From positions 1-64,000 of the forward strand of contig CACXFV010000072.1 of assembly GCA_902767015.1 (NCBI GenBank): DNA of 64,000 bases, read 5' to 3'. Positions within the stretch are counted from its first letter, which is position 1, and each line of letters begins with the position of its first letter. Positions 8,747 through 19,800 of the stretch are shown in pieces. The translations under genes and the position numbers were made by a program. This DNA is from an uncultured Lachnospiraceae bacterium (lineage in GTDB: Bacteria; Bacillota; Clostridia; Lachnospirales; Lachnospiraceae). The notes under the pieces were generated by a model. The model did not search any database and was not told the origin of the DNA. It worked only from the letters and a program-made list of their open reading frames with translations.

Positions 8747-8782
8747 TATGTGCTTGACAAATATAAGCGCATATATTATTAT
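8747..8782 (+). promoter_or_regulatory. Second promoter of the ABC transporter with an inverted repeat over -35
   Basis: TTGACA (8754-8759), 17 nt, TATTAT (8777-8782). An inverted repeat TATGTGCTT (8747-8755) / AAGCGCATA (8765-8773), with one G-T wobble, brackets the -35 box and could be an operator of a different regulator. Confidence 0.5.
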
Positions 8783-8875
8783 TGAATATATGAATAAGTG
8801 TTCATATGAAAGGATGTACAATAATTATAATAAAATATGTGATAAGTCGCTGTATCAGCGCAGAAAAGAGGAAGT

Positions 8876-9574
8876 ATGTTTTTAAAAGTAGATAATCTTG
8901 AAAAGAGTTATGGAACAGGTGACAATATTGTAAAAGTATTAAAAGGAATCAGCTTTGAGGTTGAAAAGGGACAGATATGTGTTTTACTCGGAGCATCGGG
9001 TTCGGGTAAATCCACGCTGCTCAATATCATTGGAGGAATCGACACCGCAGATGCAGGCAGTATTACTATTGACAATGATAAGCTTCAGAATATGAGTGAA
9101 AAGGAGATTTCGTTGTACCGAAGAAATCATTTGGGATATATTTTTCAGGCCTATAATCTGATTCCAAATCTTACGGTGAAGGAAAATATTGAGGTTGGTG
9201 CGTATTTGAGCAAGTCGCCGCTTGACCTTGAGGAGTTAATCAAAGTGCTTGGTCTTTGGGAGCATAAAGACAAGATGCCTAATCAGTTATCGGGAGGACA
9301 GCAGCAGAGGACTGCAATCGGGCGCGCTGTTGTGAAGAATCCGGATATTCTTCTGTGTGATGAGCCGACAGGAGCGTTAGATTATAATACTTCTAAGGAT
9401 ATTCTGGCACTGTTGGAGGAGATTAATGAAAAATATAAGTGTACCATCATTATGGTAACACATAATGATGCGCTGAAGCTGATGGCAGATAAGGTCATTA
9501 AGCTGAGGGACGGCCAGATACGAAAAGAGTATATCAATGAAGTGAGAACAAAATCGAAGGATTTAGACTGGTAA
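8876..9574 (+). CDS. ABC transporter ATP-binding protein (MacB/LolD type)
   Basis: A 232-residue ATPase with Walker A GASGSGKST (about residues 38-46), signature LSGGQQQR, Walker B ILLCDEPTGALD and the switch histidine in VTHND. This is the class that pairs with FtsX-like permeases. RBS GAGGAAG lies before the ATG. The partner permease gene follows after 26 nt. Such pairs export peptides or act as mechanotransmission devices; the substrate is not visible. Confidence 0.93.
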   Translation: MFLKVDNLEKSYGTGDNIVKVLKGISFEVEKGQICVLLGASGSGKSTLLNIIGGIDTADAGSITIDNDKLQNMSEKEISLYRRNHLGYIFQAYNLIPNLTVKENIEVGAYLSKSPLDLEELIKVLGLWEHKDKMPNQLSGGQQQRTAIGRAVVKNPDILLCDEPTGALDYNTSKDILALLEEINEKYKCTIIMVTHNDALKLMADKVIKLRDGQIRKEYINEVRTKSKDLDW

Positions 9575-9600
9575 AAATAGCCGGAGGACGGAGGTAGAAA

Positions 9601-11859
9601 ATGAAAAATCCACTTACTAAGAGAATTAAACGGGAATTCTTACAGGAGATAGGAAAAAATATTGCAGTGTTTATTTTTATTGCAGCAACCATTGGATTTA
9701 TTTCCGGATTTCTGGTTGCAGATAAGAGCATGCAGGTTTCCTATGATGAAAGTTTTGAAAAATATAATATAGAAGATGGTAATTTTGAAATCAGTGATGA
9801 AATATCAGAAGAGCTGAAAGCAAAAATAGAAGCATCAGGTGTTAAATTATATGAAAATTTCTATCTGGAAAAAGAGACTGACAAGGAGAAAACAATCCGA
9901 ATCTTTATTAACCGGACAGAGATTAACAAAGTGTGTGTCTTGAAAGGGGAGCTGCCAAAGGCGGAAGGGGAGATAGCAATCGACAGACTGTTTGCTGTGA
10001 AGAATCATTATAAGCTCGGCAAAACAATCATAATAGGAGGAAAAGAGTATCGTATTACAGGACTTGTGGCACTGTCCGATTACAGTGCACTGTATAAAGA
10101 TAATAATGAGCTGATGTTTGATGCCACAGATTTTTGCGTTGGCGTCATCACAAGAGAGCAATTTGAGCAGTATAGAGAGGGAAAGATATATTATTCCTAC
10201 TCATGGAGCTTTGACGGGCAGAATTTGACAGATGAGCAAAAGGAAAAGCTGAACGAAGAAATAAAAAACACGCTGGTAACCGGCAATGCAGAGGTAGTGA
10301 ATTTTATTGCGGAGAAGGATAATCAGGCAATTCATTTTACCGGCAACGATATGGGAAGCGATGAGGCAATGGTCAAGGTCATTTTATATCTCATGGTTGC
10401 CATCCTTGCCTTTATATTTGCCGTGACTACCCTAAGCACTATTGAGAAGGAGAGTGCAGTCATCGGAACGCTGCGGGCATCAGGATATACAAGAGGCGAG
10501 ATGCTTAGGCACTACATGACACTGCCATTAATCGTAACAGTAATAGCCTGCATCGTGGGAAATGTTCTCGGCTATACATTTTTTAAAAACATCGTGGCGG
10601 ATTTATATTACAACAGCTACAGTCTGGGAACCTATAAGACACTGTGGAATGCCAGTGCATTTATACAGACCACGATTGTTCCGGCAGCTATCATGATTGT
10701 GGTAAATATTCTTGTGTTAAGTACAAAATTGAGGCTTTCTCCTCTGAAATTCTTAAAACATGACCTTAAAAAGAATAAAAAATCAAAAGCCATGAAACTG
10801 CCGAAGCTGTCATTTATGATGAGATTCAAGCTGAGAATTATTCTCCAGAATATGGCGAATTATTTCGTATTATTTATCGGTATTCTGTTTGCGAGTGTGT
10901 TGTCTCTGTTTGGACTGATGATGATGCCGCTGTTAGAACATAATGAGGATATTATTCTTGATAATATGAAGGGGGAGTATCAGTATATCTTAAAGATGCC
11001 GGTGGAGACAGCAAATCAGAATGCGCAAAAATGCATTATGGGTTCACTGGTTGTGAATATGAAGGGCTGCCGAAAGGATGAGGTGACGGTATATGGAATT
11101 GAGGAAAATTCTAAGTACTTTGAGGATATCAAATTGTCAGACAGTACAGATAAGGTGGTGGTATCGGAAGCAATACTTGAAAAATTAAAACTGAAGGTCG
11201 GTGACCGGCTTAAGCTTAAATCGGAATTTACTGATGAGACTTATGAATTTGAAATCATCGGAAGCTATTTTTATCCACAGGGCTTAGCTATCTTTATGGG
11301 AAGTCAGGAATACAGAGAACTTTTTTCTCTGGAGGAGGGATATTTTAATGCTTATCTGTCAGAAGAAAAACTGGACGATATTGATGAGAAGCTGATTTTG
11401 ACGAAAATCAACAGAGCGGACATGATTAAGGTAACCACCCAGTTAGAGGATTCCTTTGGGGGAATGATGCCGATATTTGCTGCATTTGCGGTATTGATGT
11501 CCATGCTGATGATTTACCTGCTCTCGAAGGTGGTCATTGAGAAAAATGCGACTTCTATCTCCATGGTAAAGATTCTGGGTTATAATGACAGAGAAATCAG
11601 CAGACTCTATGTCACTGCCACGGGAATTGCCGCCATTACCTCCGCTGTTATATGTATACCAATTTCGTATTATGCAATGCAGGTATTGTATTTCGCGTTT
11701 ATGCAGGAATTTGCCGGCTGGGTATCGTATTATGTGGAGCCTGTGGTATTTGCAGAGGTGCTTTTGATCACAGTGGTATCGTACATAGTGGTGGCAGCAG
11801 TATTATTCAAAAAAATCAAGAAAGTACCTATGAGTGAAGCACTGAAAAATGTAGATTAA
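9601..11859 (+). CDS. ABC transporter permease, FtsX/MacB type
   Basis: A 752-residue membrane protein with a membrane helix near residues 20-42, an extracytoplasmic domain, a first FtsX helix set from about residue 260 to 380, a helix at about 420-445, a second extracytoplasmic domain, and a closing FtsX set from about 620 to 740. Two FtsX modules in one chain give the full permease with one ATPase partner. RBS GGAGG is 8-12 nt upstream. The palindrome in its promoter region suggests control by the DtxR-like protein, but nothing in the permease itself shows a metal substrate. Confidence 0.88.
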   Translation: MKNPLTKRIKREFLQEIGKNIAVFIFIAATIGFISGFLVADKSMQVSYDESFEKYNIEDGNFEISDEISEELKAKIEASGVKLYENFYLEKETDKEKTIRIFINRTEINKVCVLKGELPKAEGEIAIDRLFAVKNHYKLGKTIIIGGKEYRITGLVALSDYSALYKDNNELMFDATDFCVGVITREQFEQYREGKIYYSYSWSFDGQNLTDEQKEKLNEEIKNTLVTGNAEVVNFIAEKDNQAIHFTGNDMGSDEAMVKVILYLMVAILAFIFAVTTLSTIEKESAVIGTLRASGYTRGEMLRHYMTLPLIVTVIACIVGNVLGYTFFKNIVADLYYNSYSLGTYKTLWNASAFIQTTIVPAAIMIVVNILVLSTKLRLSPLKFLKHDLKKNKKSKAMKLPKLSFMMRFKLRIILQNMANYFVLFIGILFASVLSLFGLMMMPLLEHNEDIILDNMKGEYQYILKMPVETANQNAQKCIMGSLVVNMKGCRKDEVTVYGIEENSKYFEDIKLSDSTDKVVVSEAILEKLKLKVGDRLKLKSEFTDETYEFEIIGSYFYPQGLAIFMGSQEYRELFSLEEGYFNAYLSEEKLDDIDEKLILTKINRADMIKVTTQLEDSFGGMMPIFAAFAVLMSMLMIYLLSKVVIEKNATSISMVKILGYNDREISRLYVTATGIAAITSAVICIPISYYAMQVLYFAFMQEFAGWVSYYVEPVVFAEVLLITVVSYIVVAAVLFKKIKKVPMSEALKNVD

Positions 11860-11869
11860 AAAATGTAGC

Positions 11870-11941
11870 AAAAAGTTACTATTTACTGATTGAAGCGAAG
11901 CAGAAAACTGTGGCAAAAATTTGTGAATAGTAACTTTTTTT
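11870..11941 (+). terminator. Terminator after the ABC operon
   Basis: AAAAAGTTACTATT (11870-11883) pairs perfectly over 14 bp with AATAGTAACTTTTT (11926-11939), followed by more T. The loop is unusually long (about 42 nt). The right arm with its flank, TGAATAGTAACTTTTT, is repeated exactly at 1891-1906. Confidence 0.7.
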
Positions 11942-11973
11942 GCGTTTTTTTATATATTTTTTTGTATATTTTG

Positions 11974-12002
11974 TTGAAAAAAAAAGCATATGATAGTATA
12001 CT
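11974..12002 (+). promoter_or_regulatory. Promoter of the GH25 gene
   Basis: TTGAAA (11974-11979), 17 nt A-rich spacer, TATACT (11997-12002), about 50 nt before the coding start. Confidence 0.6.
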
Positions 12003-12055
12003 GAAAGAATAGTATTGCACGAAATTAAAAAAACTAAGGGAGAATATGGCATATA

Positions 12056-14080
12056 ATGAGAATTTTTAACAAACAACAGGGAAAAAGTATAACAGAAAAC
12101 GCAACACAGAAATCTTTGATTTCAAAAGTAAAGGATAGGTATCAGTCCATTGAGAATAAAAAGGTGACCGCAACGGTCATCGGTGTGTGGGCAGCGGCAT
12201 TTTTATCAGTCATTGTTGTATGCCGGATGAATGATACCTCCAGACAGGCAGCGGGAAATCAGGATGTTATTATTATTGAATCACAGACAACGATGGCATA
12301 CGAGACCGGCACAAGCAAGGAAGATTTGGTGAAAACTTCCGAAAAAAAGATGGTGACGGCCACTATGAAGCAGACAACCACACAGTCTGAGACAACAACC
12401 GAACCACAGACGACTACGGTAGCGCCTTCGGTTGCCGAGGCTATCGCCGAACGTGAGACCATACCGATTGAGAAACTGGAAGTAAGCAATGAAGTAATGT
12501 ATGATGATGTGGTAATCGTCAAAAAGCCTGTAGAGGAGATTGTGGCAGCACCTGCGGATGACGAGCTTGTAGCACCGGTTGTCAATGTACAGGAATTGGT
12601 GACTACCAACTATCAGGTTGAGAACAATACACAGCCGGATGAGATTCTGGCAGCAGCTTCTACGGATACCCGTACAGTGCAGGATACACCGGTAGTGCTG
12701 ACAGCAAAAGAGATTACTACCTATCATAACTGTATTGATATTTCCTATCATCAGGGAAAGATTGACTGGGCAAAAGTAAAAGCATCAGGGATAGAGTATG
12801 CCTTTATTCGTGTAGGTTATCGCGGATATGAGACAGGAAAGATGGGCAAGGATGTCAGATTTGACGAGAATGTCAGAGAGGCAACGGCGAACGGAATCAA
12901 GGTGGGAGTATATTTCTTCTCACAGGCATTGACAGAGCAGGAGGCATTGGAGGAGGCATCCGTCACTCTGAACTACATAAAGGATTATAAGATTTCCCTG
13001 CCGGTGGTTATCGACTGGGAGACAACGGATGGTTACAGAACCTATAACACAATCAGCTCGGACAGGCTTACCAATATTCTTTCCGTATTTTGTGACGCAG
13101 TAGCGAATAAAGGTTATACGCCTATGATTTATATGTGTAAGTCTGACTATTTAAACAGAGTGAATTATGCAAGTCTTGCCGCAAAATATGAGATATGGGT
13201 GGCATGGTATCTTGAAAAATATTATACAGACAATTATGCGGCGAATCTCTACAAGGAAGGAGATAAGATGCCTTCCCTGCCGTTTAAGTATCAGGTGTGG
13301 CAGTACACCAGTAAAGGAAGCGTGAATGGAATTGCTGGAGCGGTGGATATGAATATTATTGTGAATAATAAGAAAATCTATGAGCCAAAGCTTGCGCTTG
13401 CCAACAAAGGATTTACGGTCAATTTAAATGGAAGTGTGGACTTGATGCAGGGTGTTTCGGCAACTGATTTGGAGGGAAACAATGCAGTTAATCAGGTGAC
13501 GGTAAATATCACGGATGACGCCGGCAAAGAGGTATCAAAGGCAAAAGCATTAAGCAGCAGCGGAAAATACACTGTCAGATATACCTTTAAGGGGGAGGGA
13601 TTCTCTCTTGAGAGTACCGCGAGACTTTTTGTGAGAGATATTCCGAAGATTTATTTTGAGAACCGCGTATGGGCAGATAATAACATCAGAACGGTAACGT
13701 ATGATTATGATGCATCACAGGATGTAACACAGAGTTATCATAATATAGAAGCATTGATGAAGAGTAAATTGTCGGCAGTATATTATGGTACACTGGAGGG
13801 AATCAGTGCACGTATAGACATACAGGACGGAAGGCTCGACGGACTGAAGAATATCATTAAGGACAATGTTATGACAGCGGGCGAATATATGGTAACATAT
13901 ACGGTAAATGATGGTAAGGGACTGACCAATTCTAAAAAGATTAAATTGATTGTCAATATTCCGCCGGAAGAAGAGACAACCGAACCTTCACAGGAGACTG
14001 AAACAGAAGAAATTGACAGCAGTGAATCAAAAGAAGACAACAGTGATGAAACAACAGCAGGGGGGGACAACAACAGATAA
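12056..14080 (+). CDS. Membrane-anchored GH25 muramidase with Thr-rich linker and Ig-like tail
   Basis: A 674-residue protein: cytoplasmic N-terminus, one membrane anchor (about 37-58), a Thr/Glu-rich linker, a GH25 lysozyme domain (about 225-445; catalytic Asp228 in CIDIS and Asp320/Glu322 in VVIDWE), then two Ig-like modules and an acidic Ser/Thr tail. GH25 enzymes cut the MurNAc-GlcNAc bond of peptidoglycan. The AAGGGAG site is 13 nt from the ATG at 12056. A closer ATG at 12046 opens only a 7-codon reading frame that ends inside the gene start. The 3' end contains seven G in a row (14060-14066). It probably heads an operon with two cyclic-di-GMP genes and a CapA gene. Confidence 0.9.
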   Translation: MRIFNKQQGKSITENATQKSLISKVKDRYQSIENKKVTATVIGVWAAAFLSVIVVCRMNDTSRQAAGNQDVIIIESQTTMAYETGTSKEDLVKTSEKKMVTATMKQTTTQSETTTEPQTTTVAPSVAEAIAERETIPIEKLEVSNEVMYDDVVIVKKPVEEIVAAPADDELVAPVVNVQELVTTNYQVENNTQPDEILAAASTDTRTVQDTPVVLTAKEITTYHNCIDISYHQGKIDWAKVKASGIEYAFIRVGYRGYETGKMGKDVRFDENVREATANGIKVGVYFFSQALTEQEALEEASVTLNYIKDYKISLPVVIDWETTDGYRTYNTISSDRLTNILSVFCDAVANKGYTPMIYMCKSDYLNRVNYASLAAKYEIWVAWYLEKYYTDNYAANLYKEGDKMPSLPFKYQVWQYTSKGSVNGIAGAVDMNIIVNNKKIYEPKLALANKGFTVNLNGSVDLMQGVSATDLEGNNAVNQVTVNITDDAGKEVSKAKALSSSGKYTVRYTFKGEGFSLESTARLFVRDIPKIYFENRVWADNNIRTVTYDYDASQDVTQSYHNIEALMKSKLSAVYYGTLEGISARIDIQDGRLDGLKNIIKDNVMTAGEYMVTYTVNDGKGLTNSKKIKLIVNIPPEEETTEPSQETETEEIDSSESKEDNSDETTAGGDNNR

Positions 14081-14151
14081 TAAGGAAACAGTCATTACAG
14101 CGGCAGAGGATGCAGAATAAAAATATTGGCAAAGTGACATGGAGGTAGATT

Positions 14152-16734
14152 ATGGCTGAAAAACAAAGAATATTGATTATTGATGATGACACGATTAATC
14201 GGGATATATTAAAAAAAATTGTGGAAAAAGAATATGATACAATAGAGTGTGCTAACGGAAGAGAAGGGATTGATTATATTTCTGAGCATTACAAGGAGCT
14301 CTCTGCTGTTCTGTTGGATTTACGCATGGGCGTAATGGACGGTTTTGAGTTTCTCGGTGTGATTAACAGTAATTTTTCATGGAAGAATATACCCATTATT
14401 GTCATCACGGCACTTACAGATAACGAAAGTGAGAAGAAGGCTTTAGAACTGGGGGCATGGGATTTTATCAGAAAGCCTTTTGAAATCGATATTATCAGAA
14501 CAAGAATTAAGAATGCCATATACAGAAGTCAGTTGGCTGCGTTTGTTAAATTAAAGGAAATAGCAGAGTTTGATTCCCTTACAGGCTTATATAATAAGGA
14601 CAAATTTTATACCACAACCAATGCGATGCTGATAAACAATAAGAACAGGCGTTTTGTGTTTTTGCGTTTTGACATTGAGAAGTTCAATATGGTCAATGCA
14701 TTTTTTGGTATGAGTGGCGGTGACCGGTTACTGGTATATGTCAGTGATGAACTTCGAAAAAGGTATGAAAATATGAAAAATTGTACCTTTGGCAGAATTA
14801 AATCAGACATATTCGGTGTGTGTCATGAGTATGATGAATCCAGTATCCTTCAGGAGATATCCGATATCAGAGGCTTCTTGTCTAGGTTTAATCCGGAGTA
14901 TGATATTGTTCCGAATATTGGTCTGTATGTGATAGAGGATAATAATCTGCCGGTAGCGACAATACATAACAGGGCAGAGCTGGCAGCAGAGCAGAGTAAG
15001 GATAATTACATCAAGTTTTATACTTTCTACAATGAAAAAATGGGAAGTGCTTTCATTAAGGAGCAGGAGATTGTCAATGAGATGCAGAATGCCATTGAGA
15101 CCAATCAGTTCGATGTGTATTTTCAGCCAAAGTACAGTCTGCGAACCAATAAACCTTATGGAGCAGAGGCACTGGTAAGATGGTTTCATCCTAAGAAGGG
15201 TATGATTATGCCGGGAGAGTTCATTCCTATTTTTGAAAAAGATGGTTTTATCTCCAAGCTTGACTTCTATGTGTGGGAAAAGACCTGTCAATATCTGAGC
15301 CAATGGATAAAATCGGGAAGAGAGCCTTATCCGGTGTCAGTTAATGTTTCCAGAGTGAATATGTATAACCCGAAGATTGTAGAGATGATTAAAGGTATCA
15401 CAGATAAATATAATATACCTCCGAGACTCTTGAATCTGGAGTTGACAGAGAGTGCTTACACAGATGATCCGGTTGTTATCAAGGAAGTGATTTCAAAGTT
15501 TCAGGCACATGGCTTCATTATTATGATGGATGATTTTGGAAGCGGATATTCATCACTCAATATACTAAAGGATATCATGGTGGATGTTCTTAAGGTAGAT
15601 ATGAGATTTTTATCGAATACAGACATTCCGGGAAGAGGAGAAAATATACTGGCCTCCGTCATCAGAATGGCGAAGTGGCTTAAGCTTCCGGTTATAGTCG
15701 AAGGTGTGGAGACGGCAAGTCAGACAAGATTTTTAAAGAGTATAGGCTGTGATTATGTGCAGGGCTTTTTCTTTGCAACACCGATGCCGGCAAATGAATA
15801 TGTTAAGCTTGTGGATGAGAATAAAGCAGTAGAGCATGTAGAAGTAATATTGGACGATGACTTTGATACCAATAGTCTGTTTGTCAAGAATCCACAGATG
15901 GAGATGCTGTTCGGCAACAATATACAGCCAATTGTTATTTTTGAATTTTGTGATGACAGAATAGAGATAATGCGCGTCAATGAGGCATATTATAATATGT
16001 TGGGAGATAATGAAAGGGTGCTTACGAATGATGCGCCATTGTTGAATGTGGATGAGAGATACAGAGAGAATGTGTTAAAAGCCTTTAAAAATGCTGTCGA
16101 CAATATGCAGGTCAGTGAAGTGGAATATTTGCGTAATACCAGAAATGGTATCGGCATATGGATAAAATTAAGGCTGCAGTTTATTCAGAAAATCGGTCCA
16201 AGACAGATTTTAATCGGAACGCTCAATGATATAACAGTTCAGAAGGAAATCGATAATGTATTGAATGTCTTTAAGACAGTAGAACCTCTGCATCATAAGA
16301 ATACCGATACCATGCTGATCGTGGATGACCATAAACTTGACAGAACCATCTTAAGAGAGATGTTCCGGGATAAATTTAATGTCATAGAAGCAGAGGATGG
16401 TAATGAAGCCCTGCGTCTATTGAGGACAAACAAACAGATAGACATTATTGTGCTTGATCTGATTATGCCATATATGGATGGTCGTGCGATGCTGGAAGTT
16501 ATGAAGAATGACAGAATCCTCAAGGATTTGCCGGTTGTGGTTGTCACCTCTGATTCCACCATTAAATCGCAGATGGAGATGTTGCAGCTGGGGGTTGATG
16601 ACTATATTATCAAACCTTATGTGAAGGAGATTGTGATTAAGCGTGTAGAGAATGTGCTTGTTTCCCATAATAACAAAGACTTGATACAAAAAAGCAGTGT
16701 CATTGCAGATAAATTTTCAGAGATACTAAAATAA
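14152..16734 (+). CDS. REC-GGDEF(degenerate)-EAL-PAS-REC protein, predicted c-di-GMP phosphodiesterase
   Basis: An 860-residue cytoplasmic protein. The first receiver (1-125) has its acidic pocket IIDDD, phosphoacceptor in VLLDLRM and the RKPF lysine. The GGDEF domain (about 140-300) keeps FDSLTGLYN, but the active site reads FGRIKSDIF, so it should be inactive. The EAL domain (about 310-550) has EALVRW, LNLELTES, MMDDFGSGYSS, LKVDM, VEGVET and VQGFFF, the full catalytic set. A PAS-like region (about 580-700) and a second complete receiver (715-840; IIVLDLIMP, IIKPY) follow. RBS GGAGG precedes the ATG. No histidine kinase gene is adjacent. It pairs with the cyclase encoded next. Confidence 0.93.
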   Translation: MAEKQRILIIDDDTINRDILKKIVEKEYDTIECANGREGIDYISEHYKELSAVLLDLRMGVMDGFEFLGVINSNFSWKNIPIIVITALTDNESEKKALELGAWDFIRKPFEIDIIRTRIKNAIYRSQLAAFVKLKEIAEFDSLTGLYNKDKFYTTTNAMLINNKNRRFVFLRFDIEKFNMVNAFFGMSGGDRLLVYVSDELRKRYENMKNCTFGRIKSDIFGVCHEYDESSILQEISDIRGFLSRFNPEYDIVPNIGLYVIEDNNLPVATIHNRAELAAEQSKDNYIKFYTFYNEKMGSAFIKEQEIVNEMQNAIETNQFDVYFQPKYSLRTNKPYGAEALVRWFHPKKGMIMPGEFIPIFEKDGFISKLDFYVWEKTCQYLSQWIKSGREPYPVSVNVSRVNMYNPKIVEMIKGITDKYNIPPRLLNLELTESAYTDDPVVIKEVISKFQAHGFIIMMDDFGSGYSSLNILKDIMVDVLKVDMRFLSNTDIPGRGENILASVIRMAKWLKLPVIVEGVETASQTRFLKSIGCDYVQGFFFATPMPANEYVKLVDENKAVEHVEVILDDDFDTNSLFVKNPQMEMLFGNNIQPIVIFEFCDDRIEIMRVNEAYYNMLGDNERVLTNDAPLLNVDERYRENVLKAFKNAVDNMQVSEVEYLRNTRNGIGIWIKLRLQFIQKIGPRQILIGTLNDITVQKEIDNVLNVFKTVEPLHHKNTDTMLIVDDHKLDRTILREMFRDKFNVIEAEDGNEALRLLRTNKQIDIIVLDLIMPYMDGRAMLEVMKNDRILKDLPVVVVTSDSTIKSQMEMLQLGVDDYIIKPYVKEIVIKRVENVLVSHNNKDLIQKSSVIADKFSEILK

Positions 16735-16801
16735 AGAAAAAGCATAAAAGTAAAAGTACGATATTGATTCTTAGAAAAAATTGTCACAGGGGGTAGAGAC
16801 G

Positions 16802-19800
16802 TTGAACCATGCAACCTATATTCAGAATCTATTTTATTCATTTTTACAAAAGTCTGATAAGACATCCGGCAAGGTGATGTTTATTAAACACTATAATACA
16901 TTGCAGCTTAATCTGGAGGATATCGAAAAGATTATTGGAGAAGAATATAAAGAGGGTCTGTTATATCACAGATTTTCAAAAAACGACATAAAAGAGCCCT
17001 ATGAACCCTTTATGAATGGGATACGCTATTATTATCAGAAGTTTTTTTCGGATAGTATGACAGTGGAGGATTTCCTGAATAATTGTGAGGTGTATTCACT
17101 GCACAGGGATATATTTTCTTCTTATATGACTACCGGGTTTGCCAAGAGAAATGAGAAAATTATTGTATCTGAAACTGCCTTTGAGACAAAAAAATTTATG
17201 GAATCCATCATTAACTGCTATAATTTTGTTTCGACAAAAGCAGAAATATTGATGATTTTTAACAGATTTGAGTTTGCAGGTCTGTCAACTCTTAAGTTTA
17301 TCAGGCAGCTCATAGAGAATGTAAGTTTGTGTAATATCAAGTTTATGGTGGTTTACAATGAAAAGAATCAACCGTTAGCTTATGCAGATGAGGAGTTTGA
17401 CGGCATTATCGGTCTGGCGGATAACAGGGGGATTTTATTTGAATGGGAGAATGAGGATGAAGTCACGGTAAATGACTATCATTCCACCTTTATTCCGAAT
17501 AGGAGATATTTCGGCGAATATATCAGAAAGATTAATAATCTTTACTATATGCTCGCCATTGATGATGCGCAATATTATATCAATCTTATTGATAAGAGGC
17601 TGGTGGAGGATAAGTTAGTAGTTGACAAAGCAGATATGTTTCGCTTATATGAGTATGCCTCCCTGTGTTTTATGCTTAAGGGAGATATCAATACCTCTAT
17701 GCTCATGAGTGAAAAATTATTGTTGTTGTATGACAAAAATACAGATTTGATGTCAGATTACCGGTATAATTATATCTGTGGTCAGATTCAGATGTCACTT
17801 GTCCAATCAGACCTCACAAAGAAGTATGCTTCCAAGTGTTATGGGATTGCAGAACAGTTGCAGGATGAAAAACTCATATTTTTGGCAGAGGTATTGCATC
17901 AGGGTTCGCAGTTTTGTGGCTGGAGAGATGTGTTTTCAGTAGATTTTAACATGGTTAAGATTCAGGATGGCATGATTGAGAAATTCAGAAAGCACAGATT
18001 TTTTAACACGCTGGCTTACTACCTGATTTTCGGCTACGATAATGATGATGAGACGGTTAAGAAAATGGCAGATGGAATCCTTTCGGAGACCTATAAAGAG
18101 GCTATCCGGATTGGAAAAGAGTTGGGAAATACCTGTTTCCTTTTGTCAGCCTATACGAAATATATCATTATGTTTACGGAGAGAGGTTATCACAAGAATG
18201 CCCTCAAGTTCTATGATGAAAAGTTTAAGATTTTGAGTAATGAGCATAATGAGAGAAGAAAGGCACATCTGCTTTTGGGAATGGGTTACAGCAGTATTGT
18301 GGGTGAAGAATACAGTAAGGCAAGCAGTAGCTTCATGGAAGCGATTGACATTTTATATAAGCTGAGAAATCCTGAGGAGATTGCAGAGGCATTGTATAAT
18401 ATGGCGGAGAATTCTATCTGTGCCGAAGATTATGTATCAGCAGTAGAGTATATGACGGCAGTGTTAAAGATTCTGGATAATCTCGGAATGGAGACGATAC
18501 AGATTTGTAACGCTTCTAAGCTGCATGGACTTCTGGCACTGGCATATTATAAGGCAGGCAATGAATACAAATGTTATAAAGAAGTAGGAAATCTGGAGAC
18601 ACTTATCAGCCATTTTATCAACAGTGACGGTAGTGAACAGGATTATTACAGATGGGATGAGGATTTATTTCTTTATTACATGTTTACCGCTATTCTCGAG
18701 AAGAACAGTGAGGACTATGAAAATGCAGGAAAACATTTTGAGAGAGCGATGATGCATTTCAAAAATTGTATCAGTGTGGCATTTTATGCCATTACAACCT
18801 TTATCAGTGAATATTATGATTATTATATCAAAATCAATAATTCCGATAAAGCCTTTGAGATACTTGATTTTGGAAGACAGTATTGTAATGAGAACGGCTA
18901 TTTCATGAAGGCTAAAAGACTTTTGATGATAGCAGAGAATAAGAATTTTACCGTCAATTATCTTCCGACAGACTTTGGTGAAACGACAATTGATGACCTG
19001 GTTCAGCTCGCTTATAATGTGGGCAAGGAAAATCAATTATATGACAGCAAAAAGGACATCCGTTTTCTTTCTATGTGGCAGGAGATGCTTAACCGTGATG
19101 ACTTGAAATATGAGGATATTATTAATAACTCCATGGCAACGCTGCAGAAGAATTTTAACCTTGACCAGATTTTATTTATTGAAGTGAATAAGCATGGTAC
19201 TAAGACCATTTATCAGGATGTTGTTGTTAAGGATGAGATTGATTATGATGAAATTGTTGAGTTTTTCAAAATGAGAAAAACCGGATTTATTGCCAACAGG
19301 AATTCAAAGAATATTGTGGAATATGACAAAATCACGAATTTGTTTGACAGAAGCAGACTTGTCACCATCGTCGGCATTCCGGTGTACAATGATAATAATA
19401 TCAGCAATGTTTTTATCGGACTTGTGAACATGCACAGGAATTTCAGACATAACAGAATATTAATGGATGAAGAACGGCTGATGATTATGAAGACAGCCAT
19501 TATCCAGCTCACTACCGGTATTGAGAGAATTAAGAATAAGCAAAAGATTGTTGAAATTAATCAAAAATTAAATGAACTGGCCATTACGGATATGCTGACA
19601 GGATTATACAACAGGCAGGGACTTGCAAAGCTGATAGAGCAGTTCTCAAATCTTAATAATACAGTGGCAATTTTATATGCTGATTTGGATAACTTTAAGT
19701 ATTATAATGACACCTTCGGACATGATGTGGGTGATGTGATTTTGAAGGAGTTTGCACGTGTTATCTCCGACATGTCTAAGAATATCGGCTATGCGGTGAG

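Noticed and set aside
8537..8875. Riboswitch (for example cobalamin) before cobO
   Set aside because: cobO is only 18 nt behind the regulator gene, and the leader upstream of that gene is short without recognisable riboswitch consensus elements.
12281..12751. 156-codon minus-strand ORF
   Set aside because: It is a shadow of the Thr-rich linker of the GH25 protein, with low-complexity Cys/Leu/His content and no start site.
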